The position numbers and the translations under genes are program-made. This document shows, piece after piece, positions 6,551-15,677 of a stretch of 64,000 bases of DNA (the stretch's first letter is position 1; the number at the start of each line of letters is the position of its first letter). Under the pieces are notes generated by a model that made no database searches, was not told the DNA's origin, and worked only from the letters and a program-made list of their open reading frames with translations. The stretch spans positions 930,001 through 994,000 of the forward strand of contig CP061031.1 in assembly GCA_014490595.1 (NCBI GenBank), read 5' to 3'. This stretch comes from Corynebacterium wankanglinii. GTDB taxonomy: Bacteria; Actinomycetota; Actinomycetes; Mycobacteriales; Mycobacteriaceae.

Positions 6551-7609
6551 CTACCGCTGCGGCAGCACAACCTCGGGGTACTTGCGCACGTAGCCGATTG
6601 CGATGATCACGAGCGCCGCCACCGCGCCGATGACGGTTTCCGCGGTGCGGGCCAAAAGCATCGGGCCGACTGGTGCGGTGTCGACCACCTGGATCATCAG
6701 CAGCGCGGTCGGGGTGATGAAGCTGGCGGCGATGGTGTAGTTGCGGGTGACGTACATTTCGGTGAGGTACTGCAAAATAACAATCCACACCACGATCTGC
6801 CAGCCCTGCATCGGGTGGGACAACAGGAATCCGGCGACCGCGATGCCGGTGAGGGTGCCAAGCACACGCTCGATGGCCCGGTAGTACTGCACTTTGAACC
6901 GCGAGTTCACCAGCGGGGCGACAGAGGCGACCATGGCCCAGTAGGAGTGCGACAACGGGTCGAACACCGTCACCGAAATCAGCCCTAAAACACCGGCGAG
7001 CAGCGGGGAGAAGAAGAACCGGCGGGCCTCCACTCGCAGGCGTCGCCACGGCACGCGCCCCGCGTCTGGGGCGCGCTTGGGGTGCTCGGATTCCTTCGCG
7101 TCGCCGCCTGGGCCTTCTCCGATGAGGTGTGAAAGCTGGCCCAGCCCCAGGCAGAGCAACGCCGCGCTGCCGGCGATGGCGAAAGCGAGCAGCGGGTGGA
7201 CCGGATTATTCAGGGAGCCGACCGCCGCCACCGAGAAGATGACGAACACCGACCCGGTCGGCTTCATGTCAGCGGCCAGCGCGGTGGTGGCCCATGCGGA
7301 AGAAACAAGGGAGGACACCACAATGAGCACCCACGGGCTGACATCCAGCCACGCCATGGTCGCACCCAGCGTCACCGACAACGTCAGCGCGACGCCCGCC
7401 AGGATTTGGTGCCTCAGGCGGGTCATGCGCGTTGTGTGCCTGCCGTAGACGCCCGTAAACGCGCCGAAGTTGGCGTAGATGGCCAAATCCAGCCGCCCGA
7501 TTGCAAGCAGGGCGAACATGGGCAGCGCCACGCCGAGCGCGGTGCGGAAGGCGGGGATGTGGTCGCGCCGGGCGGGGCCCATCTGGAACAGCGGGCTGAA
7601 GTGGTGCAA
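6551..7609 (-). CDS. FUSC-family membrane protein
   Basis: 352 residues with two blocks of about five to six membrane segments, separated by a hydrophilic stretch (residues about 170-200) ending in WRRLRVEARRFFFSPLLAGV. This is the FUSC (fusaric acid resistance/aromatic acid exporter-like) layout. The start is TTG 7609, supported by AGGAGG eight bases upstream. Substrate is unknown; relatives export aromatic acids or act in envelope maintenance. arfB follows on the same strand after 83 bp. Confidence 0.8.
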   Translation of the reverse strand: MHHFSPLFQMGPARRDHIPAFRTALGVALPMFALLAIGRLDLAIYANFGAFTGVYGRHTTRMTRLRHQILAGVALTLSVTLGATMAWLDVSPWVLIVVSSLVSSAWATTALAADMKPTGSVFVIFSVAAVGSLNNPVHPLLAFAIAGSAALLCLGLGQLSHLIGEGPGGDAKESEHPKRAPDAGRVPWRRLRVEARRFFFSPLLAGVLGLISVTVFDPLSHSYWAMVASVAPLVNSRFKVQYYRAIERVLGTLTGIAVAGFLLSHPMQGWQIVVWIVILQYLTEMYVTRNYTIAASFITPTALLMIQVVDTAPVGPMLLARTAETVIGAVAALVIIAIGYVRKYPEVVLPQR

Positions 7610-7774
7610 CCTGGTCCTCCTTTGTTCGCTTGTGCTCGCTTTGCTTTTTCGGCGCTGCTGGGCCGTGCAAGTCTATCGCGGGGCGTGCAGAAGCGAAGCG
7701 GGCGAGAGCGACACTCGTGTCCTTGATCTATCATGGCGCGGTCATCGCAGTCAGCCGAAGGAGTTTTCGCCGCA

Positions 7775-8601
7775 ATGTCTCACCCGGGACAGTATTTTTT
7801 CGCGTCCAGGAACCAGCCCAACTACGCGTGGTGGAGGCCGCTGGCGGAAATCATCGTCGCCGCCGTGCTCACCGTCGCGTTTGTAGCGGTCATCGATTTG
7901 TCTTTGCAGGCGGCGGGGGTGGATACCACCGGCGGCGCCGCCGACAAGTACTTCGGTTACGGGTCGGTCGTGTCGAGATCTTGGCGGTGATTCTCGCGGT
8001 GCGGTTCGTCGGGCGCAGGCCGGTGGCGTCGGTGTGTTCGGGTCGCCCGGGCACCAAAGCATGGGTGCCGCTCGCCGCATACGCGCTGGCGTTCGTGGTC
8101 ATCGCGGCTGTCATGGGAGCGGTCGGCGTGTTCGGGTACGGCGCGTCCTGGGGCCAGGTCTTCGGCGGGGTCGGCACCGATTTGCCGGTGGAGATGGTTG
8201 CAATTGTGCTTGCCGCGCTCGCGGAAGAAATGGCGTTTCGCGGTCTCTTTCTTCAGGCGTTCACGGCGTGGACAAAGCGCCCGGTCGCCGGTGCGCTGCT
8301 CGCGGCGCTGCCATTCGTTGCAATGCACCCGCAGGCGTACGGCTCTCCGGTCTCATTCGCGCACTATTTCCTCGACGCGCTGCTGTACGCGCTGCTGGTG
8401 TGGGCGTTCAACAGCATTTGGGTCGCGGTCGCGGTGCACGCGGCGTGGAACACGTTTGGTTCGATCCAGGCGCTCGGGATGCCTACCTCGGCCGCTGTCC
8501 TCGTGGCGAGTTTTGCAGCGTCGGCGCTAGCTACTGCAGTGGTCATCGGGGTGTTGCGGCGCGTGGCTACGCCGCAGTCGCACTTGCCCGCCTCGGCCTG
8601 A
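7775..8601 (+). pseudogene. CPBP-family intramembrane metalloprotease, frameshifted
   Basis: About 275 residues. ATG 7775 is preceded by AAGGAG. Several membrane helices are followed by motif 1 EEMAFRGLF (EExxxR), then FVAMHP (FxxxH) and a last helix with AVAVHAAWNT, the catalytic set of CPBP (CAAX/bacteriocin-processing) proteases. The first 65 residues, up to YGSVV, are in one frame and VEILAVILAVRF onward in the next; the length is one base short of a multiple of three, and one added base near 7,970 restores it. Function in corynebacteria is unknown. Confidence 0.75.
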
Positions 8602-8704
8602 CCTCGTTGTACTGTTGCTTTGCGACGCCCCTTCGGCCCACACCCCAAACAATTCCGCACCGCCGAGGGGCGCCCGGTGCGGCGGGGCTGGAAAGGGTGG
8701 TGCT

Positions 8705-9145
8705 GTGATTCGCAAGGCAACGGTGGGGGATGCGGAGCTCGTCGCAAAGCTATTGCGCGACTTCAACACCGAGTTCGACACCCCGGTCCCTGACAACCTG
8801 GAGCGCAGATTCGCGGCATTGCTTGCGCGCGAGGACGTGATGGTGGTCCTCGCGGGCGAGGTCGGGTTCGCCTACCTCACGCTGCGGCCCAGCCCGTACT
8901 ACGACGGCCCGGTGGCCATGCTGGAGGAGCTCTACGTCGCGCCCGCGCAGCGTAACCAGGGGATCGGCACCTCCCTGATGCGGCGCGCGTTGGAGGAAAT
9001 CGAGGGTGCCGGGGAGATGCAGATCAACGTCGACGAGGTAGATGCCGATGCCCGGCGGTTCTACGAGCGCCACGGGTTTACCAACATCGAGCAGGGCTCG
9101 CGCATGTTGCTCTACATCAGGGAGCTGCACGACGCCCAGGGATAG
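8705..9145 (+). CDS. GNAT-family N-acetyltransferase
   Basis: 146 residues from GTG 8705. The acetyl-CoA-binding motif A is clear: LEELYVAPAQRNQGIGTSLM (Q/RxxGxG/A), followed by ALEEIEG and the C-terminal ADARRFYERHGF motif of GNAT enzymes. Substrate not predictable. A hairpin of 8 bp (8655-8662/8675-8682) lies in the upstream region, perhaps the end of the preceding transcript. The DyP peroxidase starts 17 bp downstream and may be co-transcribed. Confidence 0.8.
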   Translation: MIRKATVGDAELVAKLLRDFNTEFDTPVPDNLERRFAALLAREDVMVVLAGEVGFAYLTLRPSPYYDGPVAMLEELYVAPAQRNQGIGTSLMRRALEEIEGAGEMQINVDEVDADARRFYERHGFTNIEQGSRMLLYIRELHDAQG

Positions 9146-9161
9146 GGAATACTTAACCCTC

Positions 9162-10262
9162 ATGACGAGTAGGAACCAGGCAGAAATAACGCAGACCGTG
9201 ATCCTTCCGCAGTCGAAGGACGCGTTTTTTCTCACCCTCGGCTTCAAGGAGGGCGGGGAGCAGGCGGCGCTGGAGGCGCTTTCTAGCCTGTCCAGCCTCA
9301 CCAACGGCGTGGGGTTCCGCTACCCGGAGGCGCACCTGACCGCGGTGGCCGGCATCGGCGCGAAGATGTGGGACCGCCTGTTTGCGCTGGATAAGCCGGA
9401 GCACCTGCACGAGTTCGTGGAGCTGCAGGGCGCGAAGCACCACGCCCCGTCCACCCCGGGCGATGTGTTCTTCCACATCCGCGCCGACCAGTACGACGTC
9501 GCCTTCGAGCTGGCGCGCCGCATCAACGCGATCGTGGAGGACGACATCGACTACTACGACGAGGTCCACGCCTTCCAGTACCAGGACTTCCGCGATCCGC
9601 TCGGCTTCGTCGACGGCACCGAAAGCCCCCGCGGCCGCGAGGGTGTCGAGGTGGCCATCATCCGCGACGGCATCTGGGAGGGTGGCAGCTACATCGTCGA
9701 GCAGAAGTACGTCCACAACCTGAAGTCCTGGAACGAGATGACGGTTGAGGAGCAGCAGGAGGTCATCGGCCGCACCAAGCACTCCGACTTGGAGCTGGAC
9801 AACAAGGCACCGAACAGCCACGTTGCCGTCAACCAAGTCGAGGACGAGGACGGCAACGGCCTGGAGATCGTGCGCAACAATCTCTCGTTCGGTGACGCGC
9901 TGGGCAAGCAGGGCACCTTCTTCATGAGCTACGCCCGCGACCCGCGCGTGACCGAGGTGATGCTGCGGCGCATGTTCATCGGGGAGCCGGAGGGCAACTA
10001 CGACCGCATCCTGGACTTCTCCGAGGCGCTGACGGGCTGCAACTTCTTCGCCCCGCCGCGTGTGTTTTTGGACCACTGCGCCGACTACGCCCACGAGCAC
10101 CTGCGTTCCGAGGGCGGCGGGGAGCCGAACCAGCCTGCGATCAACCTGCCGCAGGGCAAGGCCGTCTTCCCGGACCGCGCGGACGTGCCCACCTCCCACA
10201 ACGCCGAGGACGTCGCGGCCGCGAAGGCGCGTTACGACGAGGCGCTACGCGGGCAGCAGTAG
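9162..10262 (+). CDS. DyP-type heme peroxidase
   Basis: 366 residues. The diagnostic GFVDGTESP motif (GxxDG, distal Asp) is at about residue 149, preceded by YQDFRDPLG, and the ferredoxin-like fold is suggested by the repeated beta-alpha pattern. Conserved SHVAVNQ (proximal His region) and FFMSYARDP are typical of the YfeX/DyP class B subfamily. No twin-arginine signal is present, so it is cytoplasmic or packaged in an encapsulin; no encapsulin gene is in the window. Probable role: oxidation of dyes or porphyrins with peroxide. Confidence 0.9.
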   Translation: MTSRNQAEITQTVILPQSKDAFFLTLGFKEGGEQAALEALSSLSSLTNGVGFRYPEAHLTAVAGIGAKMWDRLFALDKPEHLHEFVELQGAKHHAPSTPGDVFFHIRADQYDVAFELARRINAIVEDDIDYYDEVHAFQYQDFRDPLGFVDGTESPRGREGVEVAIIRDGIWEGGSYIVEQKYVHNLKSWNEMTVEEQQEVIGRTKHSDLELDNKAPNSHVAVNQVEDEDGNGLEIVRNNLSFGDALGKQGTFFMSYARDPRVTEVMLRRMFIGEPEGNYDRILDFSEALTGCNFFAPPRVFLDHCADYAHEHLRSEGGGEPNQPAINLPQGKAVFPDRADVPTSHNAEDVAAAKARYDEALRGQQ

Positions 10263-11282
10263 CCTGACGACGAGCCCACCTTCGGTCCGCGCCGCCAACT
10301 GCAGTGAGCCGCCGTGGGCCTTTGCAACGGCTTTCACCAGCGCGAGGCCGAGCCCGTGTCCCGCTCCGGCGGTCCGGCGGGCCCGGGTAAATGGCTCGGT
10401 CCAGGTGGCCACCTCGACCGGGTCCAACACGTCGCCGCCGGAGGAAACGGTGATTTCGGCGCTGCCGGGGGTGCGCCGCAACGCGAGGTTGGCGGTGCCG
10501 GGCGCGCCGTGGACGACGGCGTTGCGCACCAGGTTGTCCACGGCCTGGCGGACCAGGGTGGGGGAGGCGACCACGGTGAGCGGCTCGGCGTCAACGGGGA
10601 CGCCGTGGGCTGCGCCCGCCTCGCGGCACAGGGCGGCCAAGTCGACGGCGTCGCGGTCGCGGACCTGCACGTTGGCCAGCTGCAGGAGCGAGGACACGGT
10701 TGCGGCGTTGCGCGCGTTGACCTCGCGGATCTGGGTAACGGCGGGGCGCAGGTCTGCGTCTTCGCCGCTCAGGGCGACGTCGGCGACGGTCTGGATGGTA
10801 GCGATCGGGGTCTTCAGCTCGTGGGAAGCGTTGGCGGCGAAGCGGCGCTGGCGTTCCACGGCGTCGGCGAGCTCGTCGAGCATGGCGTTGAGGGTCTCGG
10901 CCAGCTCGCCGACTTCATCGTGTGGGCCGAGGTAGTCGATGCGGGCGGAAAGGTCGCCGCGGGTCACAGCCCGGGCATCATCCGCGATCGAGCGCAGCGG
11001 GGTGATTACAAGCCCGGCCACGAACCAGCCCACCACCCCGGCGAGCGCGGTGAGCAGCGCGAGCGCCACCAGGGAGGCGGTGAGGACGCGGCCGAGGATC
11101 TCGTCGGCCACCGGCACTGCGCCGTCGATGACCACCCCGTCTTCCGTTCCGGGAAACGACGCCACCACCGGCACCGGGGTGAGCTTCAGGTACGCGTACA
11201 CCAGCCCGATGAGCGCCAAACCGACGCCGAGCACGGTGGCCACGAACATCACCGTGATGCGGGCGCGCAGACTCAGCCTCAT
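10245..11282 (-). CDS. Sensor histidine kinase
   Basis: 345 residues: membrane helix (about 10-32), a short extracellular loop of about 35 residues, second helix (66-95), HAMP linker, H-box NASHELKTPIATIQ, N-box VDNLVRNAVVHG and G-box GAGHGLGLALVKAV. Complete by family standards. ATG overlaps the end of the response-regulator gene by 4 bp, so the pair is translationally coupled. The small external loop suggests sensing of membrane state or a small ligand. Its 3' end overlaps the convergent DyP gene by 18 bp. Confidence 0.92.
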   Translation of the reverse strand: MRLSLRARITVMFVATVLGVGLALIGLVYAYLKLTPVPVVASFPGTEDGVVIDGAVPVADEILGRVLTASLVALALLTALAGVVGWFVAGLVITPLRSIADDARAVTRGDLSARIDYLGPHDEVGELAETLNAMLDELADAVERQRRFAANASHELKTPIATIQTVADVALSGEDADLRPAVTQIREVNARNAATVSSLLQLANVQVRDRDAVDLAALCREAGAAHGVPVDAEPLTVVASPTLVRQAVDNLVRNAVVHGAPGTANLALRRTPGSAEITVSSGGDVLDPVEVATWTEPFTRARRTAGAGHGLGLALVKAVAKAHGGSLQLAARTEGGLVVRLLLPA

Positions 11283-11953
11283 CGCGCATCCTCCGCGACG
11301 TAGTAGCCGGCGCCGGTTACGGTGTGCACGATGCGCGGCTCGCCCAGCTTCTTACGCAGGTGGGACACCGTCACGCGCGGGGAGTTGGTGAAAGGGTCGG
11401 CGTTTTCGTCCCACGCCTCCGCGAGCAGGTCCTCGGCGGAGATCACCCCACCGCCTGCCTCCATGAGCACCCTGAGCACTGCGAACTCCTTCGGGCTCAG
11501 GCTCACCGGCTCGCCGCCGCGGGTGACCTCGCGCCGAAAGGTGTCCAGGCGCACGTCCCCGCAGCGGTACACCTCGCCTCGCGCCGGCGCGTTGCGCTTG
11601 GCCAGGGCCCGCACGCGCGCGACCAGCTCCGGCATCTCAAACGGTTTGGCCAGGTAGTCGTCGGCGCCGAGGTCGAAGCCCTCGAGGCGGTCGTCCAGGG
11701 TGCCCGAGGCGGTGAGCATGATCACCCGTGTGGCGGGCTGCGAATCCACAATCCTGCGGCACACCACGTCGCCGTGCACCCCGGGCAGGTCGCGGTCTAA
11801 GACGACGACGTCGGGCGGCAGCTCGTCGATACGCTCGAGCGCTTCGTAGCCGTCGTAGGCGACACGGGTTTGCATGCCGGCCCGCGCCAGCCCGGTGGCG
11901 ATGGCGTCGGCCAAAAAGGCCTCGTCATCCACGATCAACACCCTGATTGTCAT
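11279..11953 (-). CDS. OmpR-family response regulator
   Basis: 224 residues. Receiver domain with the acidic pair DD(E) near residue 9-11, phospho-acceptor in VVVLDRDLPGVHG, and Lys in DDYLAKPFEM; then a winged helix DNA-binding domain ending in VSHLRKKLGEPRIVHTVTGA. Overlaps the kinase gene by 4 bp. It is divergent from the acyltransferase-like/protease pair at 12,042, whose promoter shares the 88-bp gap, making that pair the obvious candidate target (inference). Confidence 0.93.
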   Translation of the reverse strand: MTIRVLIVDDEAFLADAIATGLARAGMQTRVAYDGYEALERIDELPPDVVVLDRDLPGVHGDVVCRRIVDSQPATRVIMLTASGTLDDRLEGFDLGADDYLAKPFEMPELVARVRALAKRNAPARGEVYRCGDVRLDTFRREVTRGGEPVSLSPKEFAVLRVLMEAGGGVISAEDLLAEAWDENADPFTNSPRVTVSHLRKKLGEPRIVHTVTGAGYYVAEDAR

Positions 11954-12041
11954 GGTGGCGATGGTAAACGCCGCGATGTTGCGGCGGCGTAAACACGCGC
12001 GTTAATGCTGGCGCAACACGGGGCTTTCTAGCTTCGAGCCC

Positions 12042-12866
12042 ATGCAGACCAGAATCGTAGGCATCGACGCGGCCCGAGCGGTGGCGCTTGTCGCCATGAT
12101 CGTCGCCCACCTCACCGCACCCACCGGGATTGCGGCGCAGCTGCTCTTCGGCTTCCCCGCGGGGCTCTTCGCGTTGCTCGCCGGGGTGTCCATGCAGCTC
12201 ATGCGCGCCCGCCCGGCGGCCTTTGCGGTGCGCGGGGCGTGCCTGATTGCACTGCACATCGCGCTGGTGCCGTTCGCCGGGACCATCGAGGTGGTGCTGG
12301 GCACGATCGGGGTCTGCATGATCGCACTCGCCTGGACACCCAGGCTGGATTCGGCCTGGCTGGCCTGGCTCGTCGCGGCACTCACGCTCGGATCGGCAGC
12401 GCTAGCGCCCTCCGCCTCGCCCTACCCGCCGCTGATGTGGGCGGCGCTCATGGCCGCCGGGATGCTCTTTGCCCGGCACATGCCGCTGCGCTCCGGCGCG
12501 GTGGTGGGGCCGGCGCTGTTCGCCGCCGACGTTGCGCTGCGGTGGTGGTTCCCGCTGCCCGCGCTTCTCGACGCCTCCGGCCACACCGGCGGCCTTGTCG
12601 ATGTCGTGGGTACCGGAGGGGCGTCGATAGGCATCTGCTCCCTGTGCTGCTTAGCCGGGCGCTGGCTGAGGTGGCTCGCGCCGCTGGGGCGGATGACGCT
12701 CACGCTGTACTGCCTCCACGTGCTCACCGCGCAGTGGGCGGGGCTGTGGCCGAGCCTGTTTGGCGCGGCGTTGATCGCGTACGTCTGGCTTGCGGTATTC
12801 GAGCGCGGTCCTTTGGAACATGTTGTCCGTCGCCTGGTGGCGGCGGTAGGAAAGGAAAAACCATGA
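12042..12866 (+). CDS. Membrane acyltransferase-like protein (DUF418/DUF1624 type)
   Basis: 274 residues, eight or more hydrophobic segments. Starts RIVGIDAARAVALVAMIVAH, which fits the first helix of the heparan-alpha-glucosaminide acetyltransferase-like/DUF418 membrane families (the ...R..GID..RG.A...M...H pattern), and ends with MTLTLYCLHVL, also typical. These proteins are thought to modify cell-surface glycans or lipids; the substrate here is unknown. The stop overlaps the start of the downstream protease (ATGA). Confidence 0.65.
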   Translation: MQTRIVGIDAARAVALVAMIVAHLTAPTGIAAQLLFGFPAGLFALLAGVSMQLMRARPAAFAVRGACLIALHIALVPFAGTIEVVLGTIGVCMIALAWTPRLDSAWLAWLVAALTLGSAALAPSASPYPPLMWAALMAAGMLFARHMPLRSGAVVGPALFAADVALRWWFPLPALLDASGHTGGLVDVVGTGGASIGICSLCCLAGRWLRWLAPLGRMTLTLYCLHVLTAQWAGLWPSLFGAALIAYVWLAVFERGPLEHVVRRLVAAVGKEKP

Positions 12867-13708
12867 AAAAGTTGGCGATTTGTGTTGCAGTTGGTGTTGC
12901 TTTGGCGGCGCAGCCCGCGTGGGCGATGGAGTCCGATCAGTTCGCCGGCGACGTCGCGGAGGCGAAGCCCGTGGTCTCGGTGCGCGTGGACGACTCCGAC
13001 CCGGACGACGGCGTATGTACCGGCACCGCCATCGACCCGCACTGGGTGATCACCGCGCGCCACTGCGTGGAGGCGGCCGCCAAGGCGGGCGGCTCGGTGC
13101 GCACCGGCCAGGGCGACAACCAGAAGGTGTACAAGGTAGACCGCCACGAGGTGGCCCCGCGCGGCGACATCGCGCTTTTGCACACGGAAGAAGACATGGG
13201 ACTGAACAAGTACGCCTCCGTGGCGGATTCGGTGCCGGACGGGGATGTGACCATCTACGGTTGGTCCTCCGACGGCTCCGGCGGCTCCACCCGCCTGCCT
13301 TCCGCTGAGGCCGAGGTGCGGGGCGAATCCCCGCTCGCACTGTTCGACGCACCCACCGCCCTCGACGTCGCGCTGAAACATGGCGCGCGCATTCAGCCCG
13401 GCGACTCCGGCGGCGCCATCCTCGCCGGCGGCAAGGTCGCCGGCATCATGTCGGCCGGCCTGTTCGAGGACCCGGAAAACCCCACCGAGGAGGAGATGAC
13501 CTCCAACGCCGCGGTGGCGGTGGCGCCGGTGGCGGAGCAGGTGGAGTGGATCCGCGGCGTGGTGGCGGGCTCCGACGTGCCGGGCGCGGGTGCCGCCGCG
13601 TCCTCTAAGCCGAGCGCGTCGGTGCGCTACGCGGCGCTCGGCCTAAGCGCGCTGGCGCTGGTGGCGGCAGCGTTGTTCATGGCCACCCGGCGCAAGGCAG
13701 GCGCGTAG
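12863..13708 (+). CDS. Secreted trypsin-like serine protease with C-terminal anchor
   Basis: 281 residues. Signal peptide MKKLAICVAVGVALAAQPAW(A), then a trypsin fold with catalytic His in WVITARHCVEA, Asp in RGDIALLHT and Ser in IQPGDSGGAI. A C-terminal hydrophobic helix (YAALGLSALALVAAALFM) with a basic tail should hold it in the membrane. GGAAAGG-type ribosome site and ATGA overlap with the acyltransferase-like gene indicate a two-gene operon. Perhaps part of an envelope-stress response controlled by the adjacent two-component system. Confidence 0.85.
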   Translation: MKKLAICVAVGVALAAQPAWAMESDQFAGDVAEAKPVVSVRVDDSDPDDGVCTGTAIDPHWVITARHCVEAAAKAGGSVRTGQGDNQKVYKVDRHEVAPRGDIALLHTEEDMGLNKYASVADSVPDGDVTIYGWSSDGSGGSTRLPSAEAEVRGESPLALFDAPTALDVALKHGARIQPGDSGGAILAGGKVAGIMSAGLFEDPENPTEEEMTSNAAVAVAPVAEQVEWIRGVVAGSDVPGAGAAASSKPSASVRYAALGLSALALVAAALFMATRRKAGA

Positions 13709-13724
13709 CTCGCGCCTGCCTGCG

Positions 13725-15677
13725 CTAGAACCACCCGCGCAGGTACTCGCCGACGACGGCGCCGCCAAGCTCGCCCAGGTCCGGCGCCACCACGCGCCCG
13801 CCCGAGCGGTTCGCCATCGCGTTGAGCAGGTTGACCAGACCGGGGTCGTCACCCAGGCGGAAGAACGTCGGGCTCGCGCCCCGCTTGGTCACCTGGTCGA
13901 GCGCCTGCACCGTCTTGGCAAGCGTGATCCGGTCGGTGGGCCAGTTGAAATAGGGCTGCCCCCAGTCGGTGATGATGGAGGTCGGTTCGCCGTCCGTGAC
14001 CACCAGCAGGGTGGGGTCGTGGTTGACGTGACGCGCGAAGAACTGATCCGCCAGAAGCAGGGCGTGCTGCAGGTTGGTGCCCTTTTCCTGGATCGGCGGC
14101 AGGGCGGTGAGCTCCTCTATCGTCATCGTCTGCGCGTAGAGCCCGAACCCGATCAGCGTCAGTTCGTCGCCCCGGAACTGCGTGGAAATGAGGTGGTGCA
14201 GAGCCAGCGCCGTCTGCTTCATCGGCGCCCAACGCCCCTCCATCGCCATGGAGAAACTGGTATCCACCAACAGCGCCACCGCGTTTCTCGTGCGGGATTC
14301 GGTTTCCACCACCTCAATGTCGCTGAGCTGGATGGCTATCGACGTTCCTCCGGCCTCCCCACGCGCTGCATTCCTCTGGATCGCGTTGGTGATGGTGCGG
14401 GTGGTGTCCCAGGCAGCGGTGTCCCCGAACTCCCACGGGCGGGTGCTGCCGGTGGGCTCGCCGGTGTGGCCCGCGAGGCGGGAATCGCGCCTGCCGGGGG
14501 AGGCCAGGTGCGTGGAGACGTCGCGTAGCAGCTCCTTGCCCAGCATCCGCATCGCCTTGGGCGACAGCTGCAGGTTGCCCTGCTCGCCCTTGTTCAGCAA
14601 GCCCGATTCCCGGAGTGCTTTTTCCAGGTCGCGCAGCGTCTTCGCGCTGGTGGCCGCCTCCTTGCCCAACAGGTCGGCAACTTCGTCGAGGTCTAGATCG
14701 GGCCGGGCGGCGTTCATCGCCTCCGCGAGCTCGTCCAGTCGGCCCAGGTCGCGCATGGCGCGGGTGGCCTCGCCCAGGCCCATGCCGTCGCCGTCACCTT
14801 CGAAGGGTTCGGACCCGTACCAGTCCAGGTCCGGGCGGATCCCGCGCAGGTTCGCGTCCAGCTCGCCCATGAGGTTCATCAGCTCCTCCGAGCCGAAGGC
14901 CTGGGCGGACAGCGCCATGAGCTCGGCGCGCTGCTCCGGCGTCATGGAATTGAGCAGGCGCTGGGCAGCCGCCGAGCGCTGGGCGAGCAACTCCACCAGC
15001 TCGTCGATGCTCTGCGGGTTTTCCGGGAACTGGTCGCCGTGCTTCGACATGAACTGTTGGAAATCCTCGTCGGTGGCCATGCCCGCGCGGTGTTTGCCAA
15101 GCAGCACGTTCAAATCGCGCAGCATCTCGGCCACGGCGGCGCGGTCGGCGTCGGTGGCGTTTTCCAGCAGGTTCTTCATGCCGTCGAAGCGCTGGTCCAA
15201 AAGCTCACGCCCGATGAGGTCCCGGATCTGGTCGTATTTCTCGCGCGCCTCGTTCGACGCCCAGTCGTAGTCGCCCAGTTCTGTCACCGCCGCGGCGGGG
15301 GAGTTGGGCAGGTTTTCCAGCGTCATCTCCCGCATGGATCGGTCCAGGTCATCCATGTCCACGTCGCGTGCGAGTTGGCCGCGCTCGGCGAGCACCGCGG
15401 CGTCGAGAAGCTTGCGCACCTCGTTCAGCGTGCCCTGCAAGTTGCCCTTCTGCAGCAGCTCCTGGCGTCGCTCGGCAATGCGGGCGGCGAGCTGGTCGTA
15501 TCCCTCGGAACCCTCAGTGCCCCTGCGCAGGTACTCGCGCAACGCCTGCTCGGCGGAGTAGCCGAACATCACGTCGTCCGCGATGGCGCGCACCGCCTTG
15601 GACAGATCCGGCGGGGGCGCAAGCGGGTCAGGCCCCGGGGTGTATTTCCGATAGTGCTGGTAGCGGGGTTTAACCAT
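13725..15677 (-). CDS. VWA-domain protein (partner of MoxR-type ATPase)
   Basis: 650 residues. The N-terminal two thirds is a helical, Arg/Asp/Glu-rich region; the C-terminal third is a von Willebrand A domain with MIDAS motif VDTSFSM (DxSxS) and later VVTDGEPTS (TDG). Start MVKPRYQHYRKY (ATG 15677) overlaps the stop of the ATPase gene by 8 bp. Paired MoxR/chelatase-like ATPase and VWA proteins act as metal-insertion or protein-remodelling machines. No tetrapyrrole gene is nearby, so a chelatase role should not be assumed. Confidence 0.85.
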   Translation of the reverse strand: MVKPRYQHYRKYTPGPDPLAPPPDLSKAVRAIADDVMFGYSAEQALREYLRRGTEGSEGYDQLAARIAERRQELLQKGNLQGTLNEVRKLLDAAVLAERGQLARDVDMDDLDRSMREMTLENLPNSPAAAVTELGDYDWASNEAREKYDQIRDLIGRELLDQRFDGMKNLLENATDADRAAVAEMLRDLNVLLGKHRAGMATDEDFQQFMSKHGDQFPENPQSIDELVELLAQRSAAAQRLLNSMTPEQRAELMALSAQAFGSEELMNLMGELDANLRGIRPDLDWYGSEPFEGDGDGMGLGEATRAMRDLGRLDELAEAMNAARPDLDLDEVADLLGKEAATSAKTLRDLEKALRESGLLNKGEQGNLQLSPKAMRMLGKELLRDVSTHLASPGRRDSRLAGHTGEPTGSTRPWEFGDTAAWDTTRTITNAIQRNAARGEAGGTSIAIQLSDIEVVETESRTRNAVALLVDTSFSMAMEGRWAPMKQTALALHHLISTQFRGDELTLIGFGLYAQTMTIEELTALPPIQEKGTNLQHALLLADQFFARHVNHDPTLLVVTDGEPTSIITDWGQPYFNWPTDRITLAKTVQALDQVTKRGASPTFFRLGDDPGLVNLLNAMANRSGGRVVAPDLGELGGAVVGEYLRGWF

